From contig OZ244224.1 in NCBI GenBank assembly GCA_965217015.1, positions 558,001 through 622,000 of the forward strand: a stretch of 64,000 bases of DNA, in the 5' to 3' direction. Under the pieces are notes generated by a model. It ran no database searches, had not been told where the DNA came from, and saw only the letters and a list, made by a program, of their open reading frames with translations. The position numbers were made by a program, and so were the translations under genes. Source of the stretch: JAYQKL01 sp038142705 (lineage in GTDB: Bacteria; Pseudomonadota; Alphaproteobacteria; RS24). Shown here in pieces: positions 1-8,693 of the stretch (position 1 is its first letter; every line of letters begins with the position of its first letter).

Positions 1-1
1 T

Positions 2-1414
2 GATAAAGGCCAGCCGAAAGCTGTGAATGTTGAATTTGTATCGGCAAACCCAACAGGGCCCATGCATGTTGGACATGCGCGTGGGGCTGTGGTTGGCGAT
101 GCCTTGGCGCATTTATTGGAGCGCGCTGGATACGCCGTTACGCGGGAATATTATATCAATGATGCTGGGTCGCAGGTTGATATTTTAGCGCAATCCGTTT
201 TATTGCGCGCCCGCGAGGCACATGGTGAAAAGATAGGCGAAATTCCAGAAGGGCTATACCCGGGTGATTATCTGATACCGGTTGGGCAAGCTTTGCTTGA
301 TGAGTATGGAGAGGGGCTTTTTACGGAAGATGAAACCAGCCAGATAAAAAAAGCCAAAAAAATCGCTCTGCCGCTTATTATGGAAATGATTAAAGATGAT
401 TTGGCAGCGCTGGGCGTGCGCCATGATAAGTTTGTTTCTGAACAGTCTTTGCATGATAGCGGTGCGGTTGATGCGATAGTTGAAAAACTAGACGCCATGG
501 GGCTTATTTATGAGGGGGTTTTAGATCCGCCCAAAGGCAAAGCCCCGCCGCCTGATTGGGAAGCCCAGCCGCAGACCTTATTCAAATCAACTGAGTTTGG
601 GGACGACAGCGACAGAGCTTTGAAAAAAGCCAATGGCGCATGGACATATTTCACCCCTGACATTGCTTACCATTATGATAAATTCCAGCGCGGTTTTTCA
701 GAACAAATAGATGTTTGGGGCGCCGATCATGCCGGTTATATCAAGCGTATGCAGTCTGCCTTAGCAGCGGTGACGGAGCGTCAAGCAAAGCTTGATGTGA
801 AAGTATGCCAAATGGTCAAACTCATGCGCGCAGGCGAGCCTGTTAAAATGTCAAAACGCTCTGGCAGTTTTGTTACTTTGCGCGAGGTGGTCGATGAGGT
901 GGGCAAAGATGTGGTGCGCTTTATGATGCTCACCCGCAAAAATGATGCGCCGCTTGATTTTGATTTTGTCGCGGTGAAAGAGAAAACGCGCGAAAATCCA
1001 GTTTTTTATGTGCAATATGCTTATGCGCGGATACATTCAGTGTTCCGCAATGCACTGGAAAACACAGAGCTGTCAGCCAACGATGTGACTCGCGAGGCGT
1101 TACAAAAAGCGGATTTAAGGTCGCTGACGCATCAAGCAGAATTGCGTCTCATGCGCCAATTATCAACCCTGCCGCGGATTCTTGAGAGCGCAGCTCAATT
1201 TCATGAGCCGCACAGAATTGCTATATATCTCAATGAATTAGCGGCGGATTTTCATAGTTTGTGGAATTTAGGCAAAGAAGAAGAGAGCTTAAAATTTATT
1301 CAAGCCGATAAAAATGCTACACTGGACAGGCTCGCCATGATTCGAGCCGTTGCTCTTGCGATTGAGTCGGGGCTTGATATTCTTGGTGTTAAACCAGAAG
1401 AGGAAATGCGCTAA
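2..1414 (+). CDS. argS: Arginyl-tRNA synthetase, 5'-truncated by the window edge
   Basis: Cytoplasmic class I synthetase that charges tRNA-Arg. The frame is open at base 2, so the gene begins before the window; about 470 residues are visible against roughly 580 for the family, so about 110 N-terminal residues are missing. The GTG at 23 is internal because conserved residues (GQPKAVNVEFVSANPTGP) run across it. The HIGH-type motif HVGHARG lies near 67-90 and a KMSKR version of KMSKS near 847-861. The C-terminal anticodon-binding helical domain is complete. The TAA at 1412-1414 directly abuts the ATG of the next gene, so translational coupling is likely. Family assignment is certain. Confidence 0.98.
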   Translation, partial: DKGQPKAVNVEFVSANPTGPMHVGHARGAVVGDALAHLLERAGYAVTREYYINDAGSQVDILAQSVLLRAREAHGEKIGEIPEGLYPGDYLIPVGQALLDEYGEGLFTEDETSQIKKAKKIALPLIMEMIKDDLAALGVRHDKFVSEQSLHDSGAVDAIVEKLDAMGLIYEGVLDPPKGKAPPPDWEAQPQTLFKSTEFGDDSDRALKKANGAWTYFTPDIAYHYDKFQRGFSEQIDVWGADHAGYIKRMQSALAAVTERQAKLDVKVCQMVKLMRAGEPVKMSKRSGSFVTLREVVDEVGKDVVRFMMLTRKNDAPLDFDFVAVKEKTRENPVFYVQYAYARIHSVFRNALENTELSANDVTREALQKADLRSLTHQAELRLMRQLSTLPRILESAAQFHEPHRIAIYLNELAADFHSLWNLGKEEESLKFIQADKNATLDRLAMIRAVALAIESGLDILGVKPEEEMR

Positions 1415-2302
1415 ATGTCGCAAACACCTGGAAATGATGATCCTCATGATCTTGAAAGCAAGTTTAATGAGGACGCATCAGACAATTTAACCATCAGATC
1501 GCCCGATATGTATGGTTATGAGGTCGATGACGATGACCACCGCTTGCCGCTTGGCGGCATATTGCTAGGGGGTGTGGTAATTTTTGTCGCGCTGATTGGC
1601 GTTGTTTATCTGGCTTACACAAAAGGCCTGCAAGATGGTCAAAAAAATCTACCACCTTTAATTGTGGCTGATAAAGCCCCTATTAAAGTCATTCCGAAAA
1701 AGCCGATTGATAATAATATCGCGGCGGGTGATTTGAATATTTACGAAACGATTGAGGGTGAGGCTTCTGGTGCCCCTGATAAAGATGTGTCTGCTGAAGA
1801 AAAAGGCGATGGATCGCTAGAAACTTTATATGGCGACTCACAACCGGCGCAGCAAACCGAATTGGACGAGCTGAACGCTTTTTTAGGGGAAGCCGAAACA
1901 AGCGCGCCTGAAGCGGTGGCTCCGATTGATGACCCCAAACCGGTTGCGGAAAAACCAAATCTGTCCCCCGTCCCGCCAGAACCCAAACCAACACCGCCTG
2001 TTAAAAAACCCGTGAAAAAAGCTGAGCCAAAAGTTATTGATAACAATGCTTCGGTTTACATTGTGCAATTATCTGCCTCGCGCAGCATGCAGCAAGCGCG
2101 CACAAACTTTATGGGGTTACGGAAAAAATTCCCTGACCTTTTACAAAACCGCGAACCCATGGTGCAACGCGCTGATTTAGGGGAAAAGGGCATCTTTTTT
2201 AGGCTTGGCATTGGCGGATTTGACAGTCGTGATGCCGCTAAGCGTTTTTGTAATCGTCTTAAAGCTGGCGGGCAGGATTGTTTGGTTCGCAAGATTAAAT
2301 AA
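1415..2302 (+). CDS. SPOR-domain membrane protein
   Basis: Predicted bitopic inner-membrane protein of 295 residues: an acidic cytoplasmic N-terminus (1-43), one membrane segment (about 45-66, GGILLGGVVIFVALIGVVYLA), a long acidic and proline/lysine-rich periplasmic linker (about 70-210), and a C-terminal SPOR domain (about 212-293, starting ASVYIVQLSASRS). SPOR domains bind denuded glycan strands of septal peptidoglycan, so a role in division or envelope remodelling is expected. It starts right after the argS stop and overlaps nagZ by one base (TAATG), the usual alphaproteobacterial arrangement. It is not clearly FtsN or DamX; no specific name is given. Confidence 0.88.
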   Translation: MSQTPGNDDPHDLESKFNEDASDNLTIRSPDMYGYEVDDDDHRLPLGGILLGGVVIFVALIGVVYLAYTKGLQDGQKNLPPLIVADKAPIKVIPKKPIDNNIAAGDLNIYETIEGEASGAPDKDVSAEEKGDGSLETLYGDSQPAQQTELDELNAFLGEAETSAPEAVAPIDDPKPVAEKPNLSPVPPEPKPTPPVKKPVKKAEPKVIDNNASVYIVQLSASRSMQQARTNFMGLRKKFPDLLQNREPMVQRADLGEKGIFFRLGIGGFDSRDAAKRFCNRLKAGGQDCLVRKIK

Positions 2303-3360
2303 TGTCCAGCTGGCGCGCTGATAGTTACCAAGCCGCTATTTATGGCATGAGCGGGCTTGAACTTACCCAAAATGAAATCGCTTTTTTCAAAGATGTTCAG
2401 CCCTTTGGTTATATTTTATTTGCGCGCAATATTGAAACAGCGTCACAGCTTAAAAAACTCACCGACCAGTTGCGTATAATAAATGACTATCCGCAAACTC
2501 CTATTCTTATTGACCAAGAGGGCGGGCGCGTAGCACGACTAAAACCACCATTGATTGCCGAACATCCGCCAGCGCGTCGTTATGGAGATATTTATGCGCA
2601 AGATAAAAAAGCGGGGCTTCGGGCGTGCTATTTAGGCGGTATTTTGCTTGGCCATGCATTGGCCACTTATGGGGTTAATGTGAATTGCCTGCCATGTCTT
2701 GATTTGAGTTTTGCGCAAACAAGTGCGGTGATAGGGGACCGCGCCTATGGTGAGACACCCGAAAAAGTGGCGCAATTGGGCATGGCGGCAGCGCAGGGTT
2801 TGATGGAAACAGGTGTTTTACCAGTCATGAAACATATGCCAGGTCATGGGCGCGGCGCGGTGGATAGCCATTTGGAGTTGCCAGTTGTACCGGCGGAGAT
2901 AGAGGCGCTTGAGAAAACAGATTTTGAGGCTTTTCGATTATGTCAAAATCTGCCGCTTGGCATGACAGGGCATCTCAAATTTAGCAAAATTGACCCCGAC
3001 CATACATCGACTGTTTCGGTAAAGCTCATACAGGATATTATCAGAGGGTATATTGGGTTTGATGGTTTGCTGATGAGTGATGATATTTCCATGCAAGCCT
3101 TGAGTGGGGATATTACACAGCGCGGCCTTGCCAGCCTTGAGGCCGGGTGTGATGTGGTGCTGCATTGCAATGGGGATTTTAAGGAAATGACCGCCTTAGG
3201 TCAGCAGCTGCCGCACCTGTCTGAGCAAAGCCAGCAGCGCCTAGCGCAAATCAGCCCGCTATTCACCCCCGCAGAAGCGTCGCAAGATGTGGACAAGCTG
3301 GCGGCGGAGTGGAAAGAAATCTTATCTAGGCATTTTCCTAAGCCACAGGAAAAGGTATAA
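2302..3360 (+). CDS. nagZ: Beta-N-acetylhexosaminidase NagZ (GH3)
   Basis: Cytoplasmic glycoside hydrolase family 3 enzyme that removes GlcNAc from anhydro-muropeptides during peptidoglycan recycling. The 352-residue length is normal. Visible family motifs are IDQEGGRVARLKPP (about 70-83), the KHMPGHG segment (about 178-184) with the following DSHLELP that carries the NagZ histidine/aspartate loop, and LLMSDDISMQAL (about 256-267), which holds the catalytic aspartate nucleophile region. It overlaps the SPOR gene by one base and precedes scpA by six bases, in line with one transcript from argS onwards. Confidence 0.95.
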   Translation: MSSWRADSYQAAIYGMSGLELTQNEIAFFKDVQPFGYILFARNIETASQLKKLTDQLRIINDYPQTPILIDQEGGRVARLKPPLIAEHPPARRYGDIYAQDKKAGLRACYLGGILLGHALATYGVNVNCLPCLDLSFAQTSAVIGDRAYGETPEKVAQLGMAAAQGLMETGVLPVMKHMPGHGRGAVDSHLELPVVPAEIEALEKTDFEAFRLCQNLPLGMTGHLKFSKIDPDHTSTVSVKLIQDIIRGYIGFDGLLMSDDISMQALSGDITQRGLASLEAGCDVVLHCNGDFKEMTALGQQLPHLSEQSQQRLAQISPLFTPAEASQDVDKLAAEWKEILSRHFPKPQEKV

Positions 3361-3366
3361 GGGGTT

Positions 3367-4200
3367 ATGACGGAAGATACGAATGATTCTCAAACGCCTT
3401 TTGTAGAAGACACGGTTTTGCCTGCCGCAAATACTGTCTATCTCAACGCACAAGATAAAGAGCGTTTAACGGTTGATATTGATGGCTATGAAGGCCCGCT
3501 CGATGTCCTTTTATCGCTTGCGCGGGTGCAAAAAGTTGACCTGAAGCAGATATCAATTTTGGAACTTGCTGAGCAATATTTGCTATTTATTAAAGACGCG
3601 CATGATTTGAAAATTGAATTGGCAGCTGATTATTTGGTCATGGCCAGCTGGTTAGCTTATCTGAAATCGCGTTTATTATTGCCGCCAGCTGAAGATGAAG
3701 AAGAATTATCAGCAGAAGATATGGCAAACCGTCTGGTCTTTCAGCTGCAAAAACTCGAGTCGATGCGCGAGGCTGCAATTCAGCTTATGAACCGCCCCCA
3801 ACTTGGTAAAGATATGTTTAAGCGCGGCAAACCAGAGGGGATACGCATAAAACGCCACAGCCAATATCACGCCAGCCTTTATGATTTATTGGGGTCTTAT
3901 TCAACCCAAAGATTGCGTAATTATTATTCTAACTGGAAACCCAAAGAGCTTGATGTGTTTACCATTGAGCGCGCGCGCCAAAGGTTAGAACATATGCTTG
4001 GCAAGCTTGATGATTGGGATAAATTCGACAAGCTGATATTGAAAGATATCCAAAGCGCGCAAAAACGGCGCACCATGACAGCGAGTTCCTTAAGCGCGAT
4101 ACTGGAATTTGTGCGTGATGGGCGCATGGAAATTCATCAGGATAAAAATTTTGGTGAAATTTTGGTGCGGCGCGCACGACCCAAAGCAGCAAGTTTATAG
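3367..4200 (+). CDS. scpA: Segregation and condensation protein A
   Basis: Kleisin subunit of the bacterial SMC-ScpAB condensin, which compacts and segregates chromosomes. The 277-residue protein has a variable N-terminal 35 residues, then the characteristic FEGPLDVLLSL-like segment (YEGPLDVLLSLARVQKVDL, about 41-59), a LAEQYLLFI helix, LVMASWLAYLKSRLLLP, and a C-terminal winged-helix region ending in LEFVRDGRMEIHQDKNFGEI. It is followed eight bases later by scpB, its obligate partner. No smc gene lies in the window, as is usual. Confidence 0.96.
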   Translation: MTEDTNDSQTPFVEDTVLPAANTVYLNAQDKERLTVDIDGYEGPLDVLLSLARVQKVDLKQISILELAEQYLLFIKDAHDLKIELAADYLVMASWLAYLKSRLLLPPAEDEEELSAEDMANRLVFQLQKLESMREAAIQLMNRPQLGKDMFKRGKPEGIRIKRHSQYHASLYDLLGSYSTQRLRNYYSNWKPKELDVFTIERARQRLEHMLGKLDDWDKFDKLILKDIQSAQKRRTMTASSLSAILEFVRDGRMEIHQDKNFGEILVRRARPKAASL

Positions 4201-4208
4201 GCTTTCAT

Positions 4209-4994
4209 ATGTCAGATGATTTAGAACAAGCGCCAGAAGCTCAAGAAGATAACACTCAGAATGCGGCTGAAAATGCCTCTGGCACTGATATGCCGACACT
4301 GACGCTTGATGATATTGAGCCAGAGCAACAAAGAGAATATTTGCGGATTATTGAGGCTGTGCTTTTTGCGGCGGTTGAGCCGTTAGATGTGAAAACCATT
4401 GCCGCACGCTTGCCTGATAATGTGCCTGTCGCAGATTTGGTTGAATTGCTAATTGCCGATTATGAGCCTCGCGGGGTGACACTGGCACGGGTTGGCAAAA
4501 AATATGCTTTCCGCACTTCTGAAGATTTAAGTCATGTGTTGCAGACCGACACAACCTCACAACGCAAGCTGTCGCGGGCAGCGCTTGAGACTTTAGCCAT
4601 TATTGCCTATCACCAGCCAGTGACGCGGGCAGAGATTGAGGATATTCGCGGGGTGAGCGTGTCCAAAGGCACACTTGATGTGTTGCTTGAAACTGAATGG
4701 GTCAAAATTCGTGGGCGGCGGCGGGTGCCGGGTCGGCCAGTTACATATGGCACAAGCGACCACTTTTTAGAGCATTTTGGGCTTAAAAACCTATCAGATT
4801 TGCCGGGCATTGATGAGCTAAAGGCCGCTGGCTTATTGGATAATCGCTTGCCGCCAGGCTTTTCTGTGCCAGAGCCTGACCCAGATAATGATGATACAGA
4901 AGACCCGCTAGAGCCAGGCGATACAGGCGAGGATACACCGTTAGAGATGCATTTACCTGAAAACCATGAAGAGATGAATGAAGGCGAGGGTTAA
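4209..4994 (+). CDS. scpB: Segregation and condensation protein B
   Basis: Second non-SMC subunit of the SMC-ScpAB complex. It has an acidic N-terminal 35 residues, then two winged-helix domains (about 40-190) with family segments IIEAVLFAAVEPLD, LSRAALETLAIIAYHQPVT and RAEIEDIRGVSVSKG, followed by RRRVPGRPVTYGTSDHFLEHFGL. The last 50 residues are a low-complexity acidic tail rich in Asp, Glu and Pro, common in alphaproteobacterial ScpB. The stop overlaps the next start (TAATG at 4992-4996), so the downstream ABC ATPase is probably translated with it. Confidence 0.95.
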   Translation: MSDDLEQAPEAQEDNTQNAAENASGTDMPTLTLDDIEPEQQREYLRIIEAVLFAAVEPLDVKTIAARLPDNVPVADLVELLIADYEPRGVTLARVGKKYAFRTSEDLSHVLQTDTTSQRKLSRAALETLAIIAYHQPVTRAEIEDIRGVSVSKGTLDVLLETEWVKIRGRRRVPGRPVTYGTSDHFLEHFGLKNLSDLPGIDELKAAGLLDNRLPPGFSVPEPDPDNDDTEDPLEPGDTGEDTPLEMHLPENHEEMNEGEG

Positions 4995-6004
4995 TGACCA
5001 GCTTTTCATTTGCTCATGTTTCTCATCAATATAGTGAATTTCCCGCGGTTGAAGATTTATCCATAAATGTCCAATCAGGCGAAACACTGTGCCTGCTTGG
5101 CCCCTCAGGAAGCGGTAAAACGACCAGTCTGCGTTTGCTGGCGGGCATTGACGCCCCGACAAAGGGTGAAATTTATATCAATGAAACGCTGGTCAGTAGT
5201 CCTGATTATTTATTACCACTTGAGCGGCGCGGCATTGGCTTTTTATTCCAAGATTATGCGTTGTTTCCGCATTTGACGGTGATGGATAATGTCACTTTTG
5301 GGCTGGCGAACCCCAAATCTCAGGCCGCCAAGCAAAAGGCAATAAATATGTTGAGCGCGGCAGGGGTGCTTGATTATGCGGATAAATATCCAGACCAATT
5401 ATCAGGCGGTGAGCAGCAAAGAGTGGCTTTAGCCCGTGCGCTCGCGCCTGAGCCGAGTTTAATGCTGCTTGATGAGCCTTTTTCTAGTTTGGACATCGGC
5501 TTGCGTGAATCTATGCGGGTTTTAACGCTTAAATTGCTCAAACAAGTGCAATCAACCAATGTTATTGTGACCCACGACCCTGAAGATGCGCTGTTTTTAG
5601 CAGATCGCATTGCTGTGATGCATGAGGGGCGCATGATTCAGTGTGATTCAGCAGAAACAATTTATCATCACCCAAAATCACTTAATGTAGCTATTGCATT
5701 AGGTTCTATAAATAGCTGTAAATACAATGAAATTGAGGATATTTCTAAAGGGATTGAGGGCGTTTCAGACACCCAAATAATTGCTGTCCGCCCCAATGCC
5801 ATTCGGGTGAGTCCCGCCAGCAAACAAAAACATATCGCGCTTTCGGCTAAGTTGACGCAAACCCGATTGATTGGCCATGTTTATCATAGTTTATTAGAGC
5901 TAAGCCCGCTTCATACATGGGAAATATTAACCAATGAGGCGATTTCGCCAGAGCAAAATGAATTTTACATTGCGCAAAATGACCTAATGATTTTTGACAA
6001 TTAA
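4994..6004 (+). CDS. ABC transporter ATP-binding protein with C-terminal extension, no partner genes
   Basis: Cytoplasmic ATPase subunit of an import-type ABC transporter. Residues 1-230 hold the ATPase domain: Walker A GPSGSGKTT (about 36-44), Q-loop region FLFQDYALFPHLTV, signature LSGGEQQRVALARAL, Walker B LMLLDEP, and H-loop VIVTHDPEDA. Residues about 240-336 resemble the TOBE-type regulatory extension of the FbpC/PotA/CysA group. The ferric iron (FbpC-like) group is the closest guess from the short, TOBE-bearing layout, but the substrate cannot be read from sequence. No permease or binding protein lies nearby; it sits alone between scpB and tatA, translationally coupled to scpB. Confidence 0.85.
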   Translation: MTSFSFAHVSHQYSEFPAVEDLSINVQSGETLCLLGPSGSGKTTSLRLLAGIDAPTKGEIYINETLVSSPDYLLPLERRGIGFLFQDYALFPHLTVMDNVTFGLANPKSQAAKQKAINMLSAAGVLDYADKYPDQLSGGEQQRVALARALAPEPSLMLLDEPFSSLDIGLRESMRVLTLKLLKQVQSTNVIVTHDPEDALFLADRIAVMHEGRMIQCDSAETIYHHPKSLNVAIALGSINSCKYNEIEDISKGIEGVSDTQIIAVRPNAIRVSPASKQKHIALSAKLTQTRLIGHVYHSLLELSPLHTWEILTNEAISPEQNEFYIAQNDLMIFDN

Positions 6005-6046
6005 TATGCCATATTAGGCTTGTACAAATGGAAAGGATAAGGGGCT

Positions 6047-6262
6047 ATGCCAAGTGCTCTTCAACTCTTACTCGTCGTCTTACTGATTGTTTTATTATTT
6101 GGGCGTGGGCGCATTTCATCGCTGATGGGTGAGGTCGCTAAAGGTATTAAAAGTTTTCGCTCTGGTATGAAAGAGGGCGAAAATGCCCTGCAAGATGATG
6201 CGTCTGATGTGATTGATGTTGATAAGACCAACTCAGGTTCAGACGAAAAATCTGACAAATAA
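6047..6262 (+). CDS. tatA: Twin-arginine translocase subunit TatA
   Basis: Pore-forming subunit of the Tat export machine for folded proteins. The 71-residue protein has one N-terminal membrane helix (about 4-18, ALQLLLVVLLIVLLFG), the FGRGRISSLMGEVAKGIKSF hinge and amphipathic helix, and a charged cytoplasmic tail. A Shine-Dalgarno-like AAGGATAAGGGG lies just before the ATG. It differs from most TatA in having GRGRIS rather than G-x-x-KLP at the hinge. tatB and tatC follow, making a complete tatABC set. Confidence 0.93.
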   Translation: MPSALQLLLVVLLIVLLFGRGRISSLMGEVAKGIKSFRSGMKEGENALQDDASDVIDVDKTNSGSDEKSDK

Positions 6263-6304
6263 CCGCACGACCAGACCCTTCACACCCCAACGCGGCATCG
6301 TAAA

Positions 6305-6595
6305 ATGTTTGATTTAGGCTGGACAGAAATACTTTTTTTATCGCTCGTCGCCTTATTGGTTCTGGGCCCCAAAGAATTACCAGCTGTTTTACGAAATATT
6401 GGCATAATCACGGGTCGCCTGCGCGCGCTTGCGGGGGAGTTTCGGCGCAGCCTAACGCAATTAGAAGATGAGGTAGAGGCTGCGGCTAAACTTGATGAGG
6501 AAAAGGCCCCGCCTGCAAAAACCAATAAATCGCCGAGCCAAGCCCCCGATTTGTTTTCGCAAGACACATCATTGAGTGACGATAAAGATGGTTGA
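6305..6595 (+). CDS. tatB: Twin-arginine translocase subunit TatB
   Basis: Tat substrate-receptor subunit that works with TatC. It has 96 residues: the TatB N-terminus MFDLGWTEILFLSLVALLVLG with one membrane helix, the GPKELP hinge (about 22-27), an amphipathic helix (LRNIGIITGRLRALAGEFRRS) and a short variable tail. It is shorter than enterobacterial TatB (about 170) but within the alphaproteobacterial range. Its 3' end overlaps the likely tatC start by eight bases. Confidence 0.93.
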   Translation: MFDLGWTEILFLSLVALLVLGPKELPAVLRNIGIITGRLRALAGEFRRSLTQLEDEVEAAAKLDEEKAPPAKTNKSPSQAPDLFSQDTSLSDDKDG

Positions 6596-7382
6596 AAAAC
6601 CCGATATTATTGATGATGAGCTTGAGGCAAGTGCCGCACCGCTTTTATCGCATCTCACAGAATTGCGCGCGCGTTTGCTCAAATGTTTGCTCGCGCTGGC
6701 GTTGGGCTTTGCGATTTGCATTGGGTTTGCGGCGCATATTTTTGACCTTTTACTTTATCCTTACGAAAAAGCCGCGGGGGAGGTTGATGACCTCAAGCTG
6801 ATTTACACAGCTCCGCATGAGTTTTTCTTCACACAGCTTAAACTGTCGCTTTTTGGCGGTCTTTTCGTTGCTTTTCCCTATATTGCGGCGCAGATTTATG
6901 GCTTTATCGCGCCGGGTCTGTATCAACAAGAACGCCGCACGCTCACGCCTTTCCTGATTGCCTCGCCGGTTCTTTTTGTGTTGGGGGGCTTATTTGTTTT
7001 TTATCTGGTCATGCCGCTTGCCATGCAGTTTTTTATAAATATGCAAACAAGCAATACGGGCGGCGCTGAAATTGTCATGATGAATCGCGTTAGCGAATAT
7101 CTTGGTTTTGTGATGGCGCTGATATTGGCATTTGGCTTGTGTTTTCAATTGCCCGTTATTTTAATTATGCTGGGCTATATGGGGGTGATTTCTGCGCAAT
7201 GGCTGCGTCAAAAACGGCGTTATGCGATTGTGATAACATTTGCTGTAGCTGCTTTTTTGACGCCGCCTGATATTATTAGCCAAATCGGTCTTGGCGTGCC
7301 GACATTATTACTATATGAAATCGCCATACTGATTATTGCAGCCATTGAGAAACGCCGCGAGTCAGAAGAAAATGAAATCTGA
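6588..7382 (+). CDS. tatC: Twin-arginine translocase subunit TatC
   Basis: Polytopic Tat receptor that recognises the twin-arginine signal peptide. From ATG 6588 it is 264 residues with six predicted membrane helices. Conserved TatC segments are visible: LLSHLTELRARLLKCL near the N-terminus, the FFTQLKLSLFGGLFVAFPYIAAQ region with the following GFIAPGLYQQERR, and YAIVITFAVAAFLTPPDIISQ. An in-frame GTG at 6576 would add four residues; the ATG 6588 is preferred because it fits family N-termini. Translation is probably coupled to tatB. Confidence 0.95.
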   Translation: MVEKPDIIDDELEASAAPLLSHLTELRARLLKCLLALALGFAICIGFAAHIFDLLLYPYEKAAGEVDDLKLIYTAPHEFFFTQLKLSLFGGLFVAFPYIAAQIYGFIAPGLYQQERRTLTPFLIASPVLFVLGGLFVFYLVMPLAMQFFINMQTSNTGGAEIVMMNRVSEYLGFVMALILAFGLCFQLPVILIMLGYMGVISAQWLRQKRRYAIVITFAVAAFLTPPDIISQIGLGVPTLLLYEIAILIIAAIEKRRESEENEI

Positions 7383-7417
7383 AGAATAGAAAGACGCAAT
7401 GTCTTGGTGGTATGTGA

Positions 7418-8689
7418 ATGCTCGATATAAATTACATACGGGAAAACCCCGAAACAGTTGATAAATTGCTGGGGCATCGGGGGCAGGATGCGGTTGCGGC
7501 AGACTTAATCGCGCTTGATGACACGCGGCGCAAAGCTGTTCAGGACGCGCAAGAACTTCAAACAACTCGTAATCGGCTGTCCAAAGAAATTGGGCAGGCC
7601 AAAGGCAAGGGTGATGATGCCGAGGCAGACCGCCTGATGCAGGAAGTTGCAAACCTAAAAGAGGCGCTGAAACAGGCTGAAGAGGCTGAAAGGCTTGCTG
7701 CGGAAACTTTGCAGGATAAGCTGGCGCATATTCCAAATTTGCCATTTGACGATGTGCCTGTTGGCGATGATGAGGCAGAAAATAAAATTGTGAGGGAATG
7801 GGGAACGCCTGAAAAGCTTGCCCATGCGCTTGAGCATTTTGATATTGGGGAAGCCCTGAAGCAAATGGATTTTGAGCGAGCGGGGCAATTGTCGGGCGCG
7901 CGGTTTGTAATTTTGAAAGGTCAACTGGCCTTATTGGAGCGCGCCCTCGGTAATTTCATGCTTGATATCCACACGCGCGAATTTGGTTATACCGAAATTT
8001 CACCACCTGTATTGGTGCGGGAAACCGCGCTATTTGGCACAGGTCAATTGCCCAAATTCCGTGAAGATGTTTTTCAAACCGAAGAAGGGCTATTTTTAAT
8101 CCCAACCGCCGAAGTGCCGCTTACCAATTTGGTTGCTGACAGCATCACACCGGCGGAAGACTTGCCGCTTCGGGTGACGGGATTGACCCCTTGTTTTCGC
8201 TCTGAAGCTGGTTCAGCAGGGCGCGATACACGCGGTATGATTCGCCAGCATCAATTCAGCAAAGTCGAGCTGGTATCACTGGTCACGCAAGAAGAAAGCG
8301 AAGCTGAATTAGAGCGCATGACTCAGTGCGCTGAAACGATTTTGCAAAAACTCAACTTGCCTTATCGAGTGATGTTGCTCTGCACAGGTGATATGGGCTT
8401 TTCTGCCCGCAAAACCTATGACTTAGAAGTCTGGTTGCCTGGGCAAAATCAATATCGCGAAATATCAAGCTGCTCCAATTGCGGAGATTTTCAGGCACGG
8501 CGTATGAAAGCCCGCTATCGTTTGCCAGATGATAAACGCACGCATTTTATTCATACACTTAACGGGTCAGGCTTGGCAGTTGGGCGCACACTCATTGCCG
8601 TTTTAGAAAATTATGTGCAAGCAGACGGGCGCGTTAAAGTGCCAGATTGTTTGCAGCCCTATATGAATGGCCTTAGCCATATTGGCTAA
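7418..8689 (+). CDS. serS: Seryl-tRNA synthetase
   Basis: Class II synthetase that charges tRNA-Ser and tRNA-Sec. The 423-residue length is normal. The N-terminal long helical coiled-coil arm (about 25-105) that grips the tRNA variable arm is visible, followed by the catalytic core: motif 2 around FRSEAGSAGRDTRGMIRQHQF (about 266-286, start of the ATP-binding loop) and motif 3 around NGSGLAVGRTLIAVLENY near 385-402. It follows tatC after 35 bases, the usual alphaproteobacterial order. Confidence 0.97.
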   Translation: MLDINYIRENPETVDKLLGHRGQDAVAADLIALDDTRRKAVQDAQELQTTRNRLSKEIGQAKGKGDDAEADRLMQEVANLKEALKQAEEAERLAAETLQDKLAHIPNLPFDDVPVGDDEAENKIVREWGTPEKLAHALEHFDIGEALKQMDFERAGQLSGARFVILKGQLALLERALGNFMLDIHTREFGYTEISPPVLVRETALFGTGQLPKFREDVFQTEEGLFLIPTAEVPLTNLVADSITPAEDLPLRVTGLTPCFRSEAGSAGRDTRGMIRQHQFSKVELVSLVTQEESEAELERMTQCAETILQKLNLPYRVMLLCTGDMGFSARKTYDLEVWLPGQNQYREISSCSNCGDFQARRMKARYRLPDDKRTHFIHTLNGSGLAVGRTLIAVLENYVQADGRVKVPDCLQPYMNGLSHIG

Positions 8690-8693
8690 AGGA

